The notes beneath the pieces are model-generated. The model was given only the letters and a program-made list of their open reading frames with translations, had not been told where the DNA came from and ran no database searches. The position numbers and the translations under genes were made by a program. DNA of 64,000 bases from the NCBI GenBank assembly GCA_023415475.1, contig JAEZKL010000023.1:26427-90426 (forward strand), given 5' to 3'. This DNA comes from Bacillota bacterium. Its GTDB lineage: Bacteria > Bacillota > Clostridia > Lachnospirales > Lachnospiraceae. Below are positions 1-8,795 of the stretch, piece by piece. Positions within the stretch are counted from its first letter, which is position 1, and every line of letters starts with the position of its first letter.

Positions 1-2
1 AG

Positions 3-2297
3 GTAGCGGATTCGGCTAAGAAGCTTGAGGATTCCAAGAAAGAGCTTGCAGATGCGAAAGTGAAGATTATAGAAAATGAACAAAAGCTTGAGGATTCGAA
101 AAAGGAAATAGAAGAATCTAAAACAAAGCTCACGGCTTCAAAGAATAAAATAAAAGCATCCAAAGCAAAGCTTGAGACCTCGAAACAGGAGCTTAAGGAA
201 CAGAAGACGAAGCTTGCAGCGGCAAAAACTTCAGCTGAAGAAGAATATCAGACAAAGCTAATGCAGCTCCCTTATGCCGGACTTACCGAACCGCAGCTTG
301 CAGCAGCAAAGGCCCAGCTGGAGGCTGGTTATCAAGAGGCGTTGGAGGAGTTTAAAAAAGCGGATACACGTATTAGTAACGGAGAAGCAGAGCTTATAGC
401 GGCAGAGGCAAAGATAAAAGCCGGTGAGAAGGAAATTAAAAAGGCAGAGACAAAGATAGCCGATGGAGAGAGCCAGATAGTCAATGGGGAAAAAGAGATC
501 GAAGATGCCCGGAAGAAAATAGCCGACGGTGAAAAAGAACTTGCCGACGGAGAGATAAAAATCAAGGATGCCCGGGAAGAGATTATCGAAGGAGAAGCTG
601 AGTTAGCAAAGCTTAAGGTGCCTGAATGGTATGTACTTGATCGCAGTAGTATAGAAGCCTATGTGGAATTTGAACAGAATGCGGACCGGATTGGGGCAAT
701 CGGTGAGGTCTTTCCTGCGATTTTTTTCCTGGTTGCAGCCTTAATCAGCTTGACAACGATGACACGAATGGTCGAGGAGGAACGGATACAGATTGGTACC
801 CTGAAAGCGCTGGGCTATTCCAAAATGTCCATAGCGTTGAAGTATATTCTATATGCTCTATTGGCAACCCTTGGTGGAAGCTTATTTGGAGCAATGATTG
901 GACTTAAGGTTCTTCCAACCGTCATTATTACTGCATATAAAATCATGTACCGAAATATTCCTGAGGTAATAACGCCCTTTAATGCCTATTATGCAGGACT
1001 GGCAACTGTTCTGGCAGTGTTATGTGTGGAGCTCGCTACATTCTTCTCCTGTTATAAGGAGCTTCATGCAAAGCCTGCCAATCTGATGAGACCTCAGGCG
1101 CCGAAGGCGGGGAAGAGAGTATTCCTTGAGCGTCTTCCCTTTCTGTGGAATAGACTGAATTTTACCTGGAAAGCAACGATTCGTAATCTGATGCGATATA
1201 AAAAACGTTTCTTTATGACAATCTTTGGTATCGGTGGTTGCATGGCACTTCTGCTGGTAGGATTTGGTCTGAAGGATTCCATCTTTGTTATCTACACAAG
1301 ACAGTTCGATGAGATTATGATCTATGATGCTTCTGTTTCTATTGACAGTGAAGCGAAAGCTGCAGAGGTCGCAGAGCTAGAGGCGACCATTGAGGAAAAT
1401 GAGGCAATAGCGGATTCTCTTAGAGTTGACACCGGTTCGGTAGATATCAGCTTTATGGGTGAGAGTAAAGCACTAACGATGTATATTCCGGAGGATGTAT
1501 CGGCCTTCGAGGATTATATTGTATTCCGGGAAAGAGTAGGACATAAAAAGCTCACTCTTGAGGATAACGGAATTCTTCTTACAGAGCAGATTGCAAAGAA
1601 GCTTGGTGTGAAGGTCGGCGACACGGTAAGTCTTACAAAAGATGAAGAAGAAGTACAGGTGGCGGTGACCGGCATTACAGAGAATTATATGACTCATTAT
1701 GTATATATGTCACCGAATTTATATAAGGAGCTTTTTGGAGAGGAACCTGATTATAATGAATACTTCATGCTTATGCCGGGAATGAATTTGATGGGTGAGC
1801 TGGCAGCCGGCAATGCTTTGCTGGAACAGCCGGCAGCTTCAGGAGTGTTTTATACGAGCTATTATCAGGATCTCTTATCCAATGTTCTGGTCAGCTTGAA
1901 TATCGTAGTCTGGGTATTGATTATCTCGGCAGGAGCATTAGCCTTTGTCGTGCTTTACAACCTCAATAATATTAATATCAACGAACGCAGAAGAGAACTG
2001 GCAACTTTGAAGGTTCTAGGCTTTTATAATAAAGAGACAGCCTCTTACGTATATCGTGAAAATATTGTATTAACCCTAATCGGTGCTTTATTCGGAGCAA
2101 TTCTCGGCATTTTCCTGCATCGATATGTAATCACAACCGTTGAGATTGATTTGGTTATGTTCGGACGGAATATCGACACCAGCAGCTTTGTTTACAGTAT
2201 CCTTTTAACCATTCTGTTCTCGGCATTTGTAAACTTTGTAATGTACTTCAAGCTGAAGAAAATTGATATGGTGGAGTCATTAAAGAGCATAGAATAA
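3..2297 (+). CDS. FtsX-like ABC transporter permease, 5' truncated by the window edge
   Basis: The reading frame is open from base 3 with no stop, so the gene begins outside the window; a GTG at 60 is only an internal codon. The visible part starts with about 215 residues of charged coiled coil built of repeats such as ADGEKELADGE, lying outside the membrane. Then comes a first FtsX core with three membrane spans (around IGEVFPAIFFLVAALISL, bases 700-1060), a basic linker (NLMRYKKRFFMTIFG) that opens the second half, an extracytoplasmic MacB-like domain (about 1290-1860), and a second FtsX core ending in a KKIDMVESLK tail. This is the layout of very large Firmicute FtsX permeases that work with a separate MacB-type ATPase, expected upstream. 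Substrate unknown; some relatives move peptides or lipoproteins or transmit force to the cell wall. Family assignment is firm, role is not. Confidence 0.88.
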   Translation, partial: VADSAKKLEDSKKELADAKVKIIENEQKLEDSKKEIEESKTKLTASKNKIKASKAKLETSKQELKEQKTKLAAAKTSAEEEYQTKLMQLPYAGLTEPQLAAAKAQLEAGYQEALEEFKKADTRISNGEAELIAAEAKIKAGEKEIKKAETKIADGESQIVNGEKEIEDARKKIADGEKELADGEIKIKDAREEIIEGEAELAKLKVPEWYVLDRSSIEAYVEFEQNADRIGAIGEVFPAIFFLVAALISLTTMTRMVEEERIQIGTLKALGYSKMSIALKYILYALLATLGGSLFGAMIGLKVLPTVIITAYKIMYRNIPEVITPFNAYYAGLATVLAVLCVELATFFSCYKELHAKPANLMRPQAPKAGKRVFLERLPFLWNRLNFTWKATIRNLMRYKKRFFMTIFGIGGCMALLLVGFGLKDSIFVIYTRQFDEIMIYDASVSIDSEAKAAEVAELEATIEENEAIADSLRVDTGSVDISFMGESKALTMYIPEDVSAFEDYIVFRERVGHKKLTLEDNGILLTEQIAKKLGVKVGDTVSLTKDEEEVQVAVTGITENYMTHYVYMSPNLYKELFGEEPDYNEYFMLMPGMNLMGELAAGNALLEQPAASGVFYTSYYQDLLSNVLVSLNIVVWVLIISAGALAFVVLYNLNNININERRRELATLKVLGFYNKETASYVYRENIVLTLIGALFGAILGIFLHRYVITTVEIDLVMFGRNIDTSSFVYSILLTILFSAFVNFVMYFKLKKIDMVESLKSIE

Positions 2298-2343
2298 AGG
2301 AGCGGTGGCAGAAGAGCGGTTGCATAAGACTTACGACATTAAT

Positions 2344-2400
2344 AAAGATGAATCAGTTTCCACATAGCAGACTATGCGTGTAGAAGCTCATTCATCTTTT
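2344..2400. terminator. Bidirectional terminator between convergent genes
   Basis: AAAGATGAAT at 2344 pairs with ATTCATCTTT at 2390, with further paired segments (ACATAG / CTATG.GT) inside, giving a long imperfect hairpin. T-rich sequence follows on both strands. It sits between the permease (+) and the GNAT gene (-), so it can serve both. Confidence 0.75.
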
Positions 2401-2427
2401 ATCCTTTACTTATCTATTCTGCTCAGA

Positions 2428-2703
2428 TTACTTCGATAACACATCCTCACATTCCGGATGCTCTGAAAACCACTTTACTGCATAACTGCAAGTCGGTTTC
2501 ACCTTCAGGTCATTGGAACGGAAATAAGCCACTGCAGCCTCCATCAGCTTCCCTGCGACGCCTTGGCCACGGAGAGAAGGATCTACAAAGGTATGATCGA
2601 GATTAACGATACCTTCCTTTACCTTGGGAAAGGTCACAACAGCAATCATATGATTGTTGTCATCGTTTAGATATATTTTATTTGCTTCCTGTAAAAAGTC
2701 CAT
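2428..2703 (-). CDS. Small GNAT-type N-acetyltransferase (Acetyltransf_CG / YjdJ type)
   Basis: A 91-residue protein with the acetyl-CoA binding signature VDPSLRGQGVAGKLM at about residues 41-55, which matches the short single-domain GNATs (YjdJ/GTLP-like) rather than the usual 150-residue enzymes. The conserved C-terminal Cys (KPTCSYAVKWF) is typical of that subfamily. It probably acetylates a small molecule or a protein amine in the cytoplasm; the substrate is unknown. It is transcribed alone on the minus strand, with the shared terminator just beyond its stop codon. The family is clear from the motif and length. Confidence 0.85.
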   Translation of the reverse strand: MDFLQEANKIYLNDDNNHMIAVVTFPKVKEGIVNLDHTFVDPSLRGQGVAGKLMEAAVAYFRSNDLKVKPTCSYAVKWFSEHPECEDVLSK

Positions 2704-2828
2704 TCTATCATCCTTTCATTAACATTATCGGATATCCTAGTTACAAGATATTCCTCATTGCTTTAAGATTATCAAATAATCGTTAGTTTGAAAAGCATTA
2801 TTCTTAGGTAATTATTCAAAGTCTGATT

Positions 2829-3020
2829 CTATTCATTAAGATCAATAACGCTTACGGGACAGCCATCACGAGCTTCTTCTGCTCTCTCAAGACAATTCTC
2901 CGGGATGTCTCCCTCAATTGCTTGAGAAACATCGTTTTCATTGTAACTGAATACCTCCGGACATACGTCAATACATAAACCGCAGCTGATGCAGCCGTCT
3001 TGGTCAACTGATGCTTTCAT
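2829..3020 (-). CDS. Single-cluster [4Fe-4S] ferredoxin
   Basis: A 63-residue electron carrier. Cys10, Cys13, Cys16 and Cys54 (CISCGLC ... GCPV) fit the ligands of one [4Fe-4S] cluster. Two more cysteines, Cys20 and Cys43, fall where the monocluster ferredoxin of Thermotoga maritima has a disulfide in place of a second cluster; that comparison is from memory. The protein is very acidic, as expected for a soluble ferredoxin. Its ribosome-binding site (GAAAGGAG) lies 6 bases before ATG, and a possible weak promoter (TTACTT, 17 bases, TATAAT) precedes it on the minus strand. It could supply electrons to the divergent flavin reductase at 3341, but that is inference from position only. Confidence 0.93.
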   Translation of the reverse strand: MKASVDQDGCISCGLCIDVCPEVFSYNENDVSQAIEGDIPENCLERAEEARDGCPVSVIDLNE

Positions 3021-3340
3021 GTTGTACTCCTTTCAATAATATTATAATTTGTTATCTTTTATTAAGTAAAATCGTGATTTTGTGAATTGTTGAAAAGCTA
3101 ATTCACTCTTGGAACTTACTAACACAAAATAATGGCTTGCTATGCTAGTATGCGAAGTAACTGAATAAATTATACCAAAGGTTTCCTTGAAATAATTTGA
3201 TTCATATCACATTATTAATAGAAACTATTAATCATATCGTAAAAGGACAGAACGTTGACATATCTGAAAGAAATAGATACAATTGTTAAGAATAGAATGG
3301 GCAGTAGGTTAGGTTTATTAGGAAGGCTAGGAATGAATTT
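3021..3340. other. Divergent intergenic region, 320 bp
   Basis: No coding potential seen. It holds the ferredoxin promoter region on the minus strand, the flavin reductase promoter at 3255-3283 on the plus strand, and a short palindrome (ATTAATA, 5-base loop, TATTAAT) at 3212-3230 that could be an operator. I see no riboswitch or tRNA. Confidence 0.5.
3255..3283 (+). promoter_or_regulatory. SigA-type promoter for the flavin reductase gene
   Basis: A perfect TTGACA at 3255-3260, 17-base spacer, and TACAAT at 3278-3283. It lies 58 bases before the ATG at 3341. Confidence 0.75.
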
Positions 3341-3910
3341 ATGATAGAGAAGGAAGAATGGAAGCCGGGAAATATGCTATATCCCATACCGGCAGTCATG
3401 GTCAGCTGTGGAAGCGATAAGCATAAAGCAAATATTATTACGATTGCATGGGCAGGGACAGTCTGCAGCAGTCCGGCAATGGTATCTATATCTGTACGTA
3501 AGGAGCGTTATTCCTATGATATCATTAAAGAAAGCGGAGAGTTTACAATCAATCTGGTTACCAAAGAGCTGGTGAAGCAGGCAGATTATTGTGGTGTCCG
3601 TTCCGGCAGGGACGTCGATAAATTCAAGGAAATGAAGCTGACGAAGATACCGGGGCGAAAGATATCGGCACCCAGTATCGCAGAAAGCCCGGTGAATATC
3701 GAATGTGTCGTGAAGCAGATTATTCCCTTAGGAACGCATGACATGTTTATCGGAGAGGTTGTGGGAGTATCGGTGGATAAACAGCTAATGGATGAAAAGG
3801 GACGTTTTCATCTGAATAAGTCAGGGCTGATCGTCTATTCCCATGGAGAATATTATGCACTTGGTGAACTTCTCGGTAGATTTGGCTACTCGGTGAAGAA
3901 AAAGAAATAA
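3341..3910 (+). CDS. Flavin reductase / flavoredoxin family protein
   Basis: A 189-residue protein of the flavin reductase-like FMN-binding family (split beta-barrel). The N-terminal segment MLYPIPAVMVSCG followed by NIITIAWAGTVCSSPAMVSISVRK is the characteristic FMN-binding start, and GEFTINLVTKEL the following helix. Anaerobe members (flavoredoxins) carry electrons or reduce small molecules using tightly bound FMN. The length is typical. It has its own strong promoter and is divergent from a ferredoxin, so it may be paired with that carrier. The physiological substrate cannot be read from the sequence. Confidence 0.9.
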   Translation: MIEKEEWKPGNMLYPIPAVMVSCGSDKHKANIITIAWAGTVCSSPAMVSISVRKERYSYDIIKESGEFTINLVTKELVKQADYCGVRSGRDVDKFKEMKLTKIPGRKISAPSIAESPVNIECVVKQIIPLGTHDMFIGEVVGVSVDKQLMDEKGRFHLNKSGLIVYSHGEYYALGELLGRFGYSVKKKK

Positions 3911-3926
3911 AAGACATACTGAAGGA

Positions 3927-3956
3927 GTAAGGGGATGTTTTGAAACAGCCCCTTAC
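3927..3956. terminator. Terminator-like hairpin between convergent genes
   Basis: GTAAGGGG at 3927-3934 pairs with CCCCTTAC at 3949-3956. There is no clear U-tract on either side, so termination is a guess. The loop (TGTTTTGAAACA) is itself palindromic and resembles the ends of the inverted repeat at 23349-23468. Confidence 0.45.
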
Positions 3957-4001
3957 AATTAATGGGAAATCATTCTAGCTTAATATGCCTGTTCCTTTGA
4001 A

Positions 4002-4898
4002 TTAATCATAGTAATCGTTCAGTCGAACCGGCTGCTCCAGTACCTCGCGTCCAACATAAAGTGTTCGGTCAGGCTTGGTCATAATTGCCCACTTAACGAG
4101 GCTAATTGTTCCGTTACGTATCTCGATCGCAGTAATACATCTTGGATGCACACAGCTTCCATCATTAAAGTAAGGTGGTTCTCCGGGCTTAGGAAAGACC
4201 GGACGATGTGTATGTCCGCAAATCATCAGCTGGTTATATTCTTTCGCAAAATTCATTAGATTTTTCTCTACTGTATTCTTCAATTTCTTATTCTTTGAAG
4301 TGCTGGTCGGATCCTTGATTCCGATTAATTCTAACGGTCTCCAGAAATACCTAACAAGAAAACGTGATACTAACCACATAGTATCATTCAAAAAATCCCC
4401 TTGATGGCCATGGGTTAAAAAAATCTGACGACTCGTTTTTCGGTGTCTTAGAATGAGTCCCTCCAATATTTGAATCCCCGGAAATAGGGCCAGCTCCGCG
4501 TTTATACTATCACAATAGAAGGAGTTGCATCTTGTCTTGGTGTACTTTGGATCTCTTTTCACAATATCGTGATTTCCATAGAGCATGTGGAAACGATTAT
4601 CTTGATAGAAGAGTGACATAAGCCAATACACATCACTGTGCGCCGCTATGATATCTTCAATCGATCGGTTTTCCCACAGTTCATCACCATCACCGAGTTC
4701 AATATAGGTAAAATCATTTTCATAATAATAGTACAGGGCAGCGAAAAAAAGATTCTGATTTCCGGAAAAATTATCTCCCCAGCTGCTGTTTCCCCTATGA
4801 CAATCACTCATGATAACAATACGGGAGCTTTCATCAAAGGGAATTATCTTTGAGTTAGACAGAACCTGAGATAAACGTTTTGATGTAGACAAGAGCAT
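4002..4898 (-). CDS. Calcineurin-like metallophosphoesterase
   Basis: A 298-residue protein with the full set of metallophosphoesterase motifs in order: SDCHRG (D-x-H), ELGDGDELW (GDxxD type), YGNHDIV (GNHD), THGHQGDF and CGHTHRP (GHTH). These residues bind a two-metal centre that hydrolyses phosphomonoesters or diesters. The arrangement, with the insert between GNHD and the first His, recalls the UDP-2,3-diacylglucosamine hydrolase/serine-threonine phosphatase branch, but this is a Gram-positive setting without lipid A, so the substrate is open. It lies 22 bases downstream of a DUF4474-like gene on the same strand, very likely in one transcript with it. Confidence 0.9.
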   Translation of the reverse strand: MLLSTSKRLSQVLSNSKIIPFDESSRIVIMSDCHRGNSSWGDNFSGNQNLFFAALYYYYENDFTYIELGDGDELWENRSIEDIIAAHSDVYWLMSLFYQDNRFHMLYGNHDIVKRDPKYTKTRCNSFYCDSINAELALFPGIQILEGLILRHRKTSRQIFLTHGHQGDFLNDTMWLVSRFLVRYFWRPLELIGIKDPTSTSKNKKLKNTVEKNLMNFAKEYNQLMICGHTHRPVFPKPGEPPYFNDGSCVHPRCITAIEIRNGTISLVKWAIMTKPDRTLYVGREVLEQPVRLNDYYD

Positions 4899-4920
4899 TC
4901 ACTTCCTTATTGTTTTATGA

Positions 4921-5934
4921 TCATTTCAAATACTTTTTGATTGTGTTATAAGATTCAAATACAGCCTTCGGTTTACCGATATCCAATATACGACTGTACA
5001 TAGACGGGGATTCCAAGCGTAATATTTCGAGCTTATCTAAGGTATCGGTATAAGCCTCTGTCAGATAATTATAAGAATTACAGAAGGCTTCGTTATTGTG
5101 CTGCATAATAAATTCGGTTAAGGCGGTTCTTGTGATTGGTTGCCTTGTATGAGGCTTATCGAAACGTACCTTAACGCGGTTACCTTGCTGCGTATACTCA
5201 TTATCCTTATAGCCGGCCTTTCGGAGAGCCTCTGCGAAGGCACTTGCCATACGTCGGTCATATAGGTCCAATACGATGTCCATGGATAACTGGGAGGGCT
5301 TAGAGAATTCACCAAGCTTAAAACCGGTAAGCCACCAATGATAACCACTCCGGGTAAAAAGTATATTACCGTCTTTACGAAAGACGTAGGACATATTGAT
5401 GCAATCCTGATCCTTAACGCAATGATAAAAGGTACCGTTAAATACTCCAGGAATATCCAGATCCAATCCGGTCGTATAGTAAATACCTACCTCACCCCCG
5501 GTGTTCATTCCATACTGGCCCTTCCAAAATTCAATCAGCCATCGTCTTCCGTTATATTGAAAACGGATTGGTTCACAATCTATAATCATGCTTAAGGCGG
5601 CACTTGCCTCGTCATATAACCTGCAGTAGCCTAGTTCCCTCTGCCATGGATACATAAGTGAATAGAATATATCCTGATAAGGCTCATACGTAAAGCCGAA
5701 GGGTTCTATTTCCTGATTTAGCTCGGCAAGACGTTCCGCATCATTACCTATGATCTCTGTAACGGGACGTACCACTTCCCTTTTACTTTTCTTCTTTCGT
5801 TTAAAATAAAATACCATGGTTAAACCCAGAAGAAGTATAATACCGACGATTGTTAACAATAATACATTTTCAGAGACAAAGGTTACTAAACCGGTCATGA
5901 GCAGCATCAGATTAACTGTAAACGGAATCTGCAT
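4921..5934 (-). CDS. Membrane-anchored DUF4474-like protein
   Basis: About 337 residues. I start it at the ATG at 5934 (MQIPFTVNL) because AGGAAAGGAG lies 8 bases before it; the longer frame to 5967 has no ribosome-binding site. A hydrophobic N-terminus (ENVLLLTIVGIILLLGLTMV) followed by KRKKKSKRE makes a membrane anchor with the rest probably inside or at the membrane surface. The body (residues 65-300) is rich in aromatic residues (GYHWWLTGFKLGEFSKPSQL) and matches my memory of the DUF4474 family of clostridia, of unknown function. It forms a two-gene unit with the phosphoesterase downstream. Confidence 0.72.
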   Translation of the reverse strand: MQIPFTVNLMLLMTGLVTFVSENVLLLTIVGIILLLGLTMVFYFKRKKKSKREVVRPVTEIIGNDAERLAELNQEIEPFGFTYEPYQDIFYSLMYPWQRELGYCRLYDEASAALSMIIDCEPIRFQYNGRRWLIEFWKGQYGMNTGGEVGIYYTTGLDLDIPGVFNGTFYHCVKDQDCINMSYVFRKDGNILFTRSGYHWWLTGFKLGEFSKPSQLSMDIVLDLYDRRMASAFAEALRKAGYKDNEYTQQGNRVKVRFDKPHTRQPITRTALTEFIMQHNNEAFCNSYNYLTEAYTDTLDKLEILRLESPSMYSRILDIGKPKAVFESYNTIKKYLK

Positions 5935-6007
5935 GATATCAGCTCCTTTCCTAATGTTATATATCATAATATTCAGGGAAGGTTGCGCATGTTCAAGGAA
6001 ATAATGA

Positions 6008-6035
6008 TTGACATCTTATCAGTTAGGGGTATAAT
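6008..6035 (+). promoter_or_regulatory. SigA-type promoter for the Mrp/NBP35 gene
   Basis: TTGACA at 6008-6013, 16-base spacer, TATAAT at 6030-6035, giving a leader of about 28 bases before the ATG at 6070. Confidence 0.75.
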
Positions 6036-6069
6036 TTATTGAAGTTAAGTTTAGAAAGGATGATAGAAG

Positions 6070-6894
6070 ATGAGTGATTGTAATAATAATTGCAATAGCT
6101 GTGCATCGAAATGTGCGGATCAAAAGCCGAAGAATGACTTTGCAGTTGACGCCCATGAGCTTAGCAATATAAAAAAAGTAATCGGTATTGTAAGTGGCAA
6201 AGGTGGCGTAGGTAAATCCTTAGTAACCTCCTTAATGTCAGTTAATATGAATAGAAAAGGTTATAATACCGCAATATTAGATGCAGATATCACGGGACCC
6301 TCTATTCCGAAGGCCTTTGGTCTGACAGAGAAGGTGTCCAGTAATGAGATGGGAATCTTCCCTGCAAAGACAAACAGCGGAATTGAGGTTATGTCGATCA
6401 ACCTTCTTCTGGCTAACGAGACAGACCCGGTGGTTTGGAGAGGTCCCATTATCGCAGGTACAGTAAAGCAGTTCTGGTCTGATGTAATCTGGAATGATGT
6501 GGATTTTATGTTTGTGGATATGCCTCCGGGAACCGGTGACGTTCCCTTGACCGTATTCCAATCCTTGCCGATTGACGGGATCATCATCGTGACCTCCCCT
6601 CAGGAGCTGGTTTCCATGATTGTAGGAAAAGCAGTAAAGATGGCGCAGATGATGAATGTTCCAATTCTTGGACTTGTTGAAAACATGTCTTACTTTGTAT
6701 GTCCGGACTGTGATAAAGAGTATCAGATATTCGGCGAGAGCCATATTGAAGAGACAGCTGCCAGATATAATATTCCTCTGACAGCGAAGCTCCCGATTAA
6801 CCCCAAATTAGCTGCTGCCTGCGATCGTGGTATGGTTGAGCTATATGAAGGTGATTGGCTTGATCCGCTGGCAGATCGCTTAGAGAAGCTGTAG
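6070..6894 (+). CDS. Mrp/NBP35-type P-loop ATPase, Fe-S cluster carrier
   Basis: A 274-residue MinD-superfamily ATPase. The deviant Walker A motif SGKGGVGKS is at residues 42-50, a switch region DADITGPS near 70, and the Walker-B-like FVDMPPGTGD near 150. Cys4, Cys8, Cys11 and Cys15 form an N-terminal cluster, like the N-terminal ferredoxin-type motif of NBP35, and CPDC at 211-214 is the conserved CxxC that holds a bridging [4Fe-4S] cluster between two subunits. The family carries Fe-S clusters to target enzymes. It is monocistronic, with its own promoter and a strong terminator. Having the N-terminal Cys motif places it nearer NBP35 than plain Mrp/ApbC. Confidence 0.92.
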   Translation: MSDCNNNCNSCASKCADQKPKNDFAVDAHELSNIKKVIGIVSGKGGVGKSLVTSLMSVNMNRKGYNTAILDADITGPSIPKAFGLTEKVSSNEMGIFPAKTNSGIEVMSINLLLANETDPVVWRGPIIAGTVKQFWSDVIWNDVDFMFVDMPPGTGDVPLTVFQSLPIDGIIIVTSPQELVSMIVGKAVKMAQMMNVPILGLVENMSYFVCPDCDKEYQIFGESHIEETAARYNIPLTAKLPINPKLAAACDRGMVELYEGDWLDPLADRLEKL

Positions 6895-6983
6895 AAAACA
6901 GAAGATAAAGAAGCTATTCTTGCTATGGATGTTCGTTATTCGAATGATAATAATGTTAAATAAAAAAGTATTGGATATGAAAT

Positions 6984-7041
6984 AAAAGAAGTACTTGAAC
7001 TCCTGAGTGATTGAATGGAGGAGGTTCATAGTACTTCTTTC
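6984..7041. terminator. Bidirectional terminator
   Basis: AAAGAAGTACTTGAAC pairs imperfectly with GTTCATAGTACTTCTTT across a GC-poor loop, with A-rich sequence before and T-rich sequence after. It separates the convergent Mrp/NBP35 (+) and ApbE (-) genes. Confidence 0.78.
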
Positions 7042-7050
7042 TAGTATAAA

Positions 7051-8130
7051 TCATTGCAGGATACGGATCGCAGCTTCAAAGCCGGAGGAATAATGCAGTT
7101 CATAATCCTCCGTAATAAATACGGCATAAGTATCCGGTAGGCTTTCAATCAGCCTCAAGCCTTTTTCTAATCCAAGGGCAAAGCAGCTGGTAGAAAGACC
7201 GTCTCCATCAACCGACTTTGGGGAAATAATCGTAACGGAGATAAGCCCATTATCATATGGATAACCGGTTTTAGGATTTAGGATATGATGATAGACTTTA
7301 CCATCCATTTCAAAAAAGCGTTCATAGACACCGGAGGATACCACAGATCGGTCAGAGATTTCCATCGTAGCAATCGTTTCGTTTCGATCGGCATAAGGCT
7401 TTTGAATTCCAATATGAAACGGTGAGTGATCCGGTTTGCTACCAATACATAAGACGTTTCCGCCCAGATTTATAATGGCACTATTTACACCGTTGTTCAT
7501 CAGATATTCCTTTACTCTGTCTGCAATATAGCCCTTTGCGATTGCACCCAGATCGATTTCGATCCCCTCCTTTGCAAAAGAGATCTCATGGCCAGATAAT
7601 TGAATATATTTATAATCGATCAAGGATAATGCCTGCTGCAAATTCTTTTCGTCGGGAATTGATGGTTCTGGGGATTGGAAGTCCCAAATTGAAGTAATCG
7701 GTGCAACGGTCAGATCAAAGGCACCGTCGGATAATCTGCTGTATGTTAATGCATGACGAAAAATATCGGACAGTTCCTCGGATAAGGAGTAGGTAAGCTG
7801 CTTATCTGGTACCTTAGGAGCCAATCCATGATTGAGCTGATAGAGTTCGCTGGTATCTCTGGTACGTGAGAAGATGGCTTCGTACTTCTCAATTAAATCA
7901 AAGGAATCGTCTATCAGAGCCTCCTCTTGTTTATCATATAGATTTATTGATACCACGGTATTCAGAAGAAATTCAGATTTGGAGAGATACTCCGAATCCT
8001 TTAAAGAGGGTATTCCCTGTTCGGCCGGGGTGCCTGGACTGCAGCTAAGGGAATGAAAAGGAAGTATCCATATCATAAGAAGCAAGAGCAGTGTTTGATA
8101 GAATTTTATGTTATGACCAAATGCCTTCAT
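7051..8130 (-). CDS. apbE: FAD:protein FMN transferase, ApbE family lipoprotein
   Basis: About 359 residues, starting at the ATG at 8130 (MKAFGHNIKF) because AGGAAAGG stands 10 bases upstream; the longer frame has no such site. A signal peptide ends in a lipobox (HSLSC), so the enzyme should be anchored on the outer face of the membrane. Family motifs are GAFDLTVAPITSIW, DLGAIAKGYIADR, INLGGNV, HHILNPKTGYP and the metal-binding region SVDGDGLSTSCFALG. ApbE enzymes attach FMN from FAD to a Ser/Thr in proteins such as Rnf/Nqr subunits and extracytoplasmic FMN-binding domains. It faces away from a NusG-II protein and Gx transporter, a neighbourhood often seen with flavinylated electron-transfer systems. 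No obvious flavin-accepting protein is in the window. Confidence 0.93.
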   Translation of the reverse strand: MKAFGHNIKFYQTLLLLLMIWILPFHSLSCSPGTPAEQGIPSLKDSEYLSKSEFLLNTVVSINLYDKQEEALIDDSFDLIEKYEAIFSRTRDTSELYQLNHGLAPKVPDKQLTYSLSEELSDIFRHALTYSRLSDGAFDLTVAPITSIWDFQSPEPSIPDEKNLQQALSLIDYKYIQLSGHEISFAKEGIEIDLGAIAKGYIADRVKEYLMNNGVNSAIINLGGNVLCIGSKPDHSPFHIGIQKPYADRNETIATMEISDRSVVSSGVYERFFEMDGKVYHHILNPKTGYPYDNGLISVTIISPKSVDGDGLSTSCFALGLEKGLRLIESLPDTYAVFITEDYELHYSSGFEAAIRILQ

Positions 8131-8253
8131 GGATGGAGTACCTTTCCTGTTTTTCATCAATTATAAGGAAATGATTTACAATTGTCAAGGCTGCAGATTT
8201 CTAAAATAGATATCATTTAGGTTGCATTTCTAACCGAAATAGTGACTTTTTTC

Positions 8254-8281
8254 TTGACAGGAGATTATGTTACTATATAAT
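8254..8281 (+). promoter_or_regulatory. SigA-type promoter for the NusG-II gene
   Basis: TTGACA at 8254-8259, 16-base spacer, TATAAT at 8276-8281. It lies in the divergent region with apbE, 70 bases ahead of the ATG at 8351. Confidence 0.7.
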
Positions 8282-8350
8282 ATTCATATACGTAAGAACC
8301 TGTTTGTTAGGTGATTTTGAAATAAATGGTAAGGTTAGAATGGAGCTTTT

Positions 8351-8719
8351 ATGATAAAGAAGAATGATATTATTTTGATTGGCGTGATATTGATTCTCGG
8401 ACTTGCCGTCATCGTCTTTATGAATTTGACGAAGAAAGAGGGCAGTATGGTTGAGATTACCGTCGATGGTGAGGTTTATGATACCCTGTATCTGATGGAG
8501 GATACCTCCTATACGGTTAAGCTGGAGGATGGTTCCTATAATACCTTTGAGATTAAAGAGGGTTATGTGGATATGCTGGATGCCAGTTGTCCGGATAAGT
8601 TGTGTGTGAATCAAAAGCACATCCACTATAATAATGAAACTATCGTATGCAGACCTAACAAGGTTATCCTTCAAGTTATTAGCCCAGAGAATAGCGATGT
8701 AGATGCCATTGCGAACTAG
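8351..8719 (+). CDS. NusG domain II-containing membrane-anchored protein
   Basis: 122 residues: one N-terminal membrane span (IILIGVILILGLAVIVFMNL) followed by a small beta-rich domain of the NusG_II family with the conserved segment YVDMLDASCPDKLCVNQKHI and the closing IVCRPNKVILQV. The two conserved cysteines around DASCPDKLCV are diagnostic. Such proteins are exported domains unrelated in function to transcription factor NusG. They commonly sit next to a Gx transporter and ApbE, as here. The role is not established; a part in assembling or protecting an extracytoplasmic flavoprotein is a guess from context. Confidence 0.88.
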   Translation: MIKKNDIILIGVILILGLAVIVFMNLTKKEGSMVEITVDGEVYDTLYLMEDTSYTVKLEDGSYNTFEIKEGYVDMLDASCPDKLCVNQKHIHYNNETIVCRPNKVILQVISPENSDVDAIAN

Positions 8720-8795
8720 TACCACGGACAAGTAAGCGAAGGATACCATTCAGTAATTACAGGGAATGGATTTGTTTACTGATAAAGGAGACAGA

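Noticed and set aside
332..565. Ser/Phe-rich frame on the minus strand
   Set aside because: It is the shadow of the repetitive coiled-coil region of the permease.
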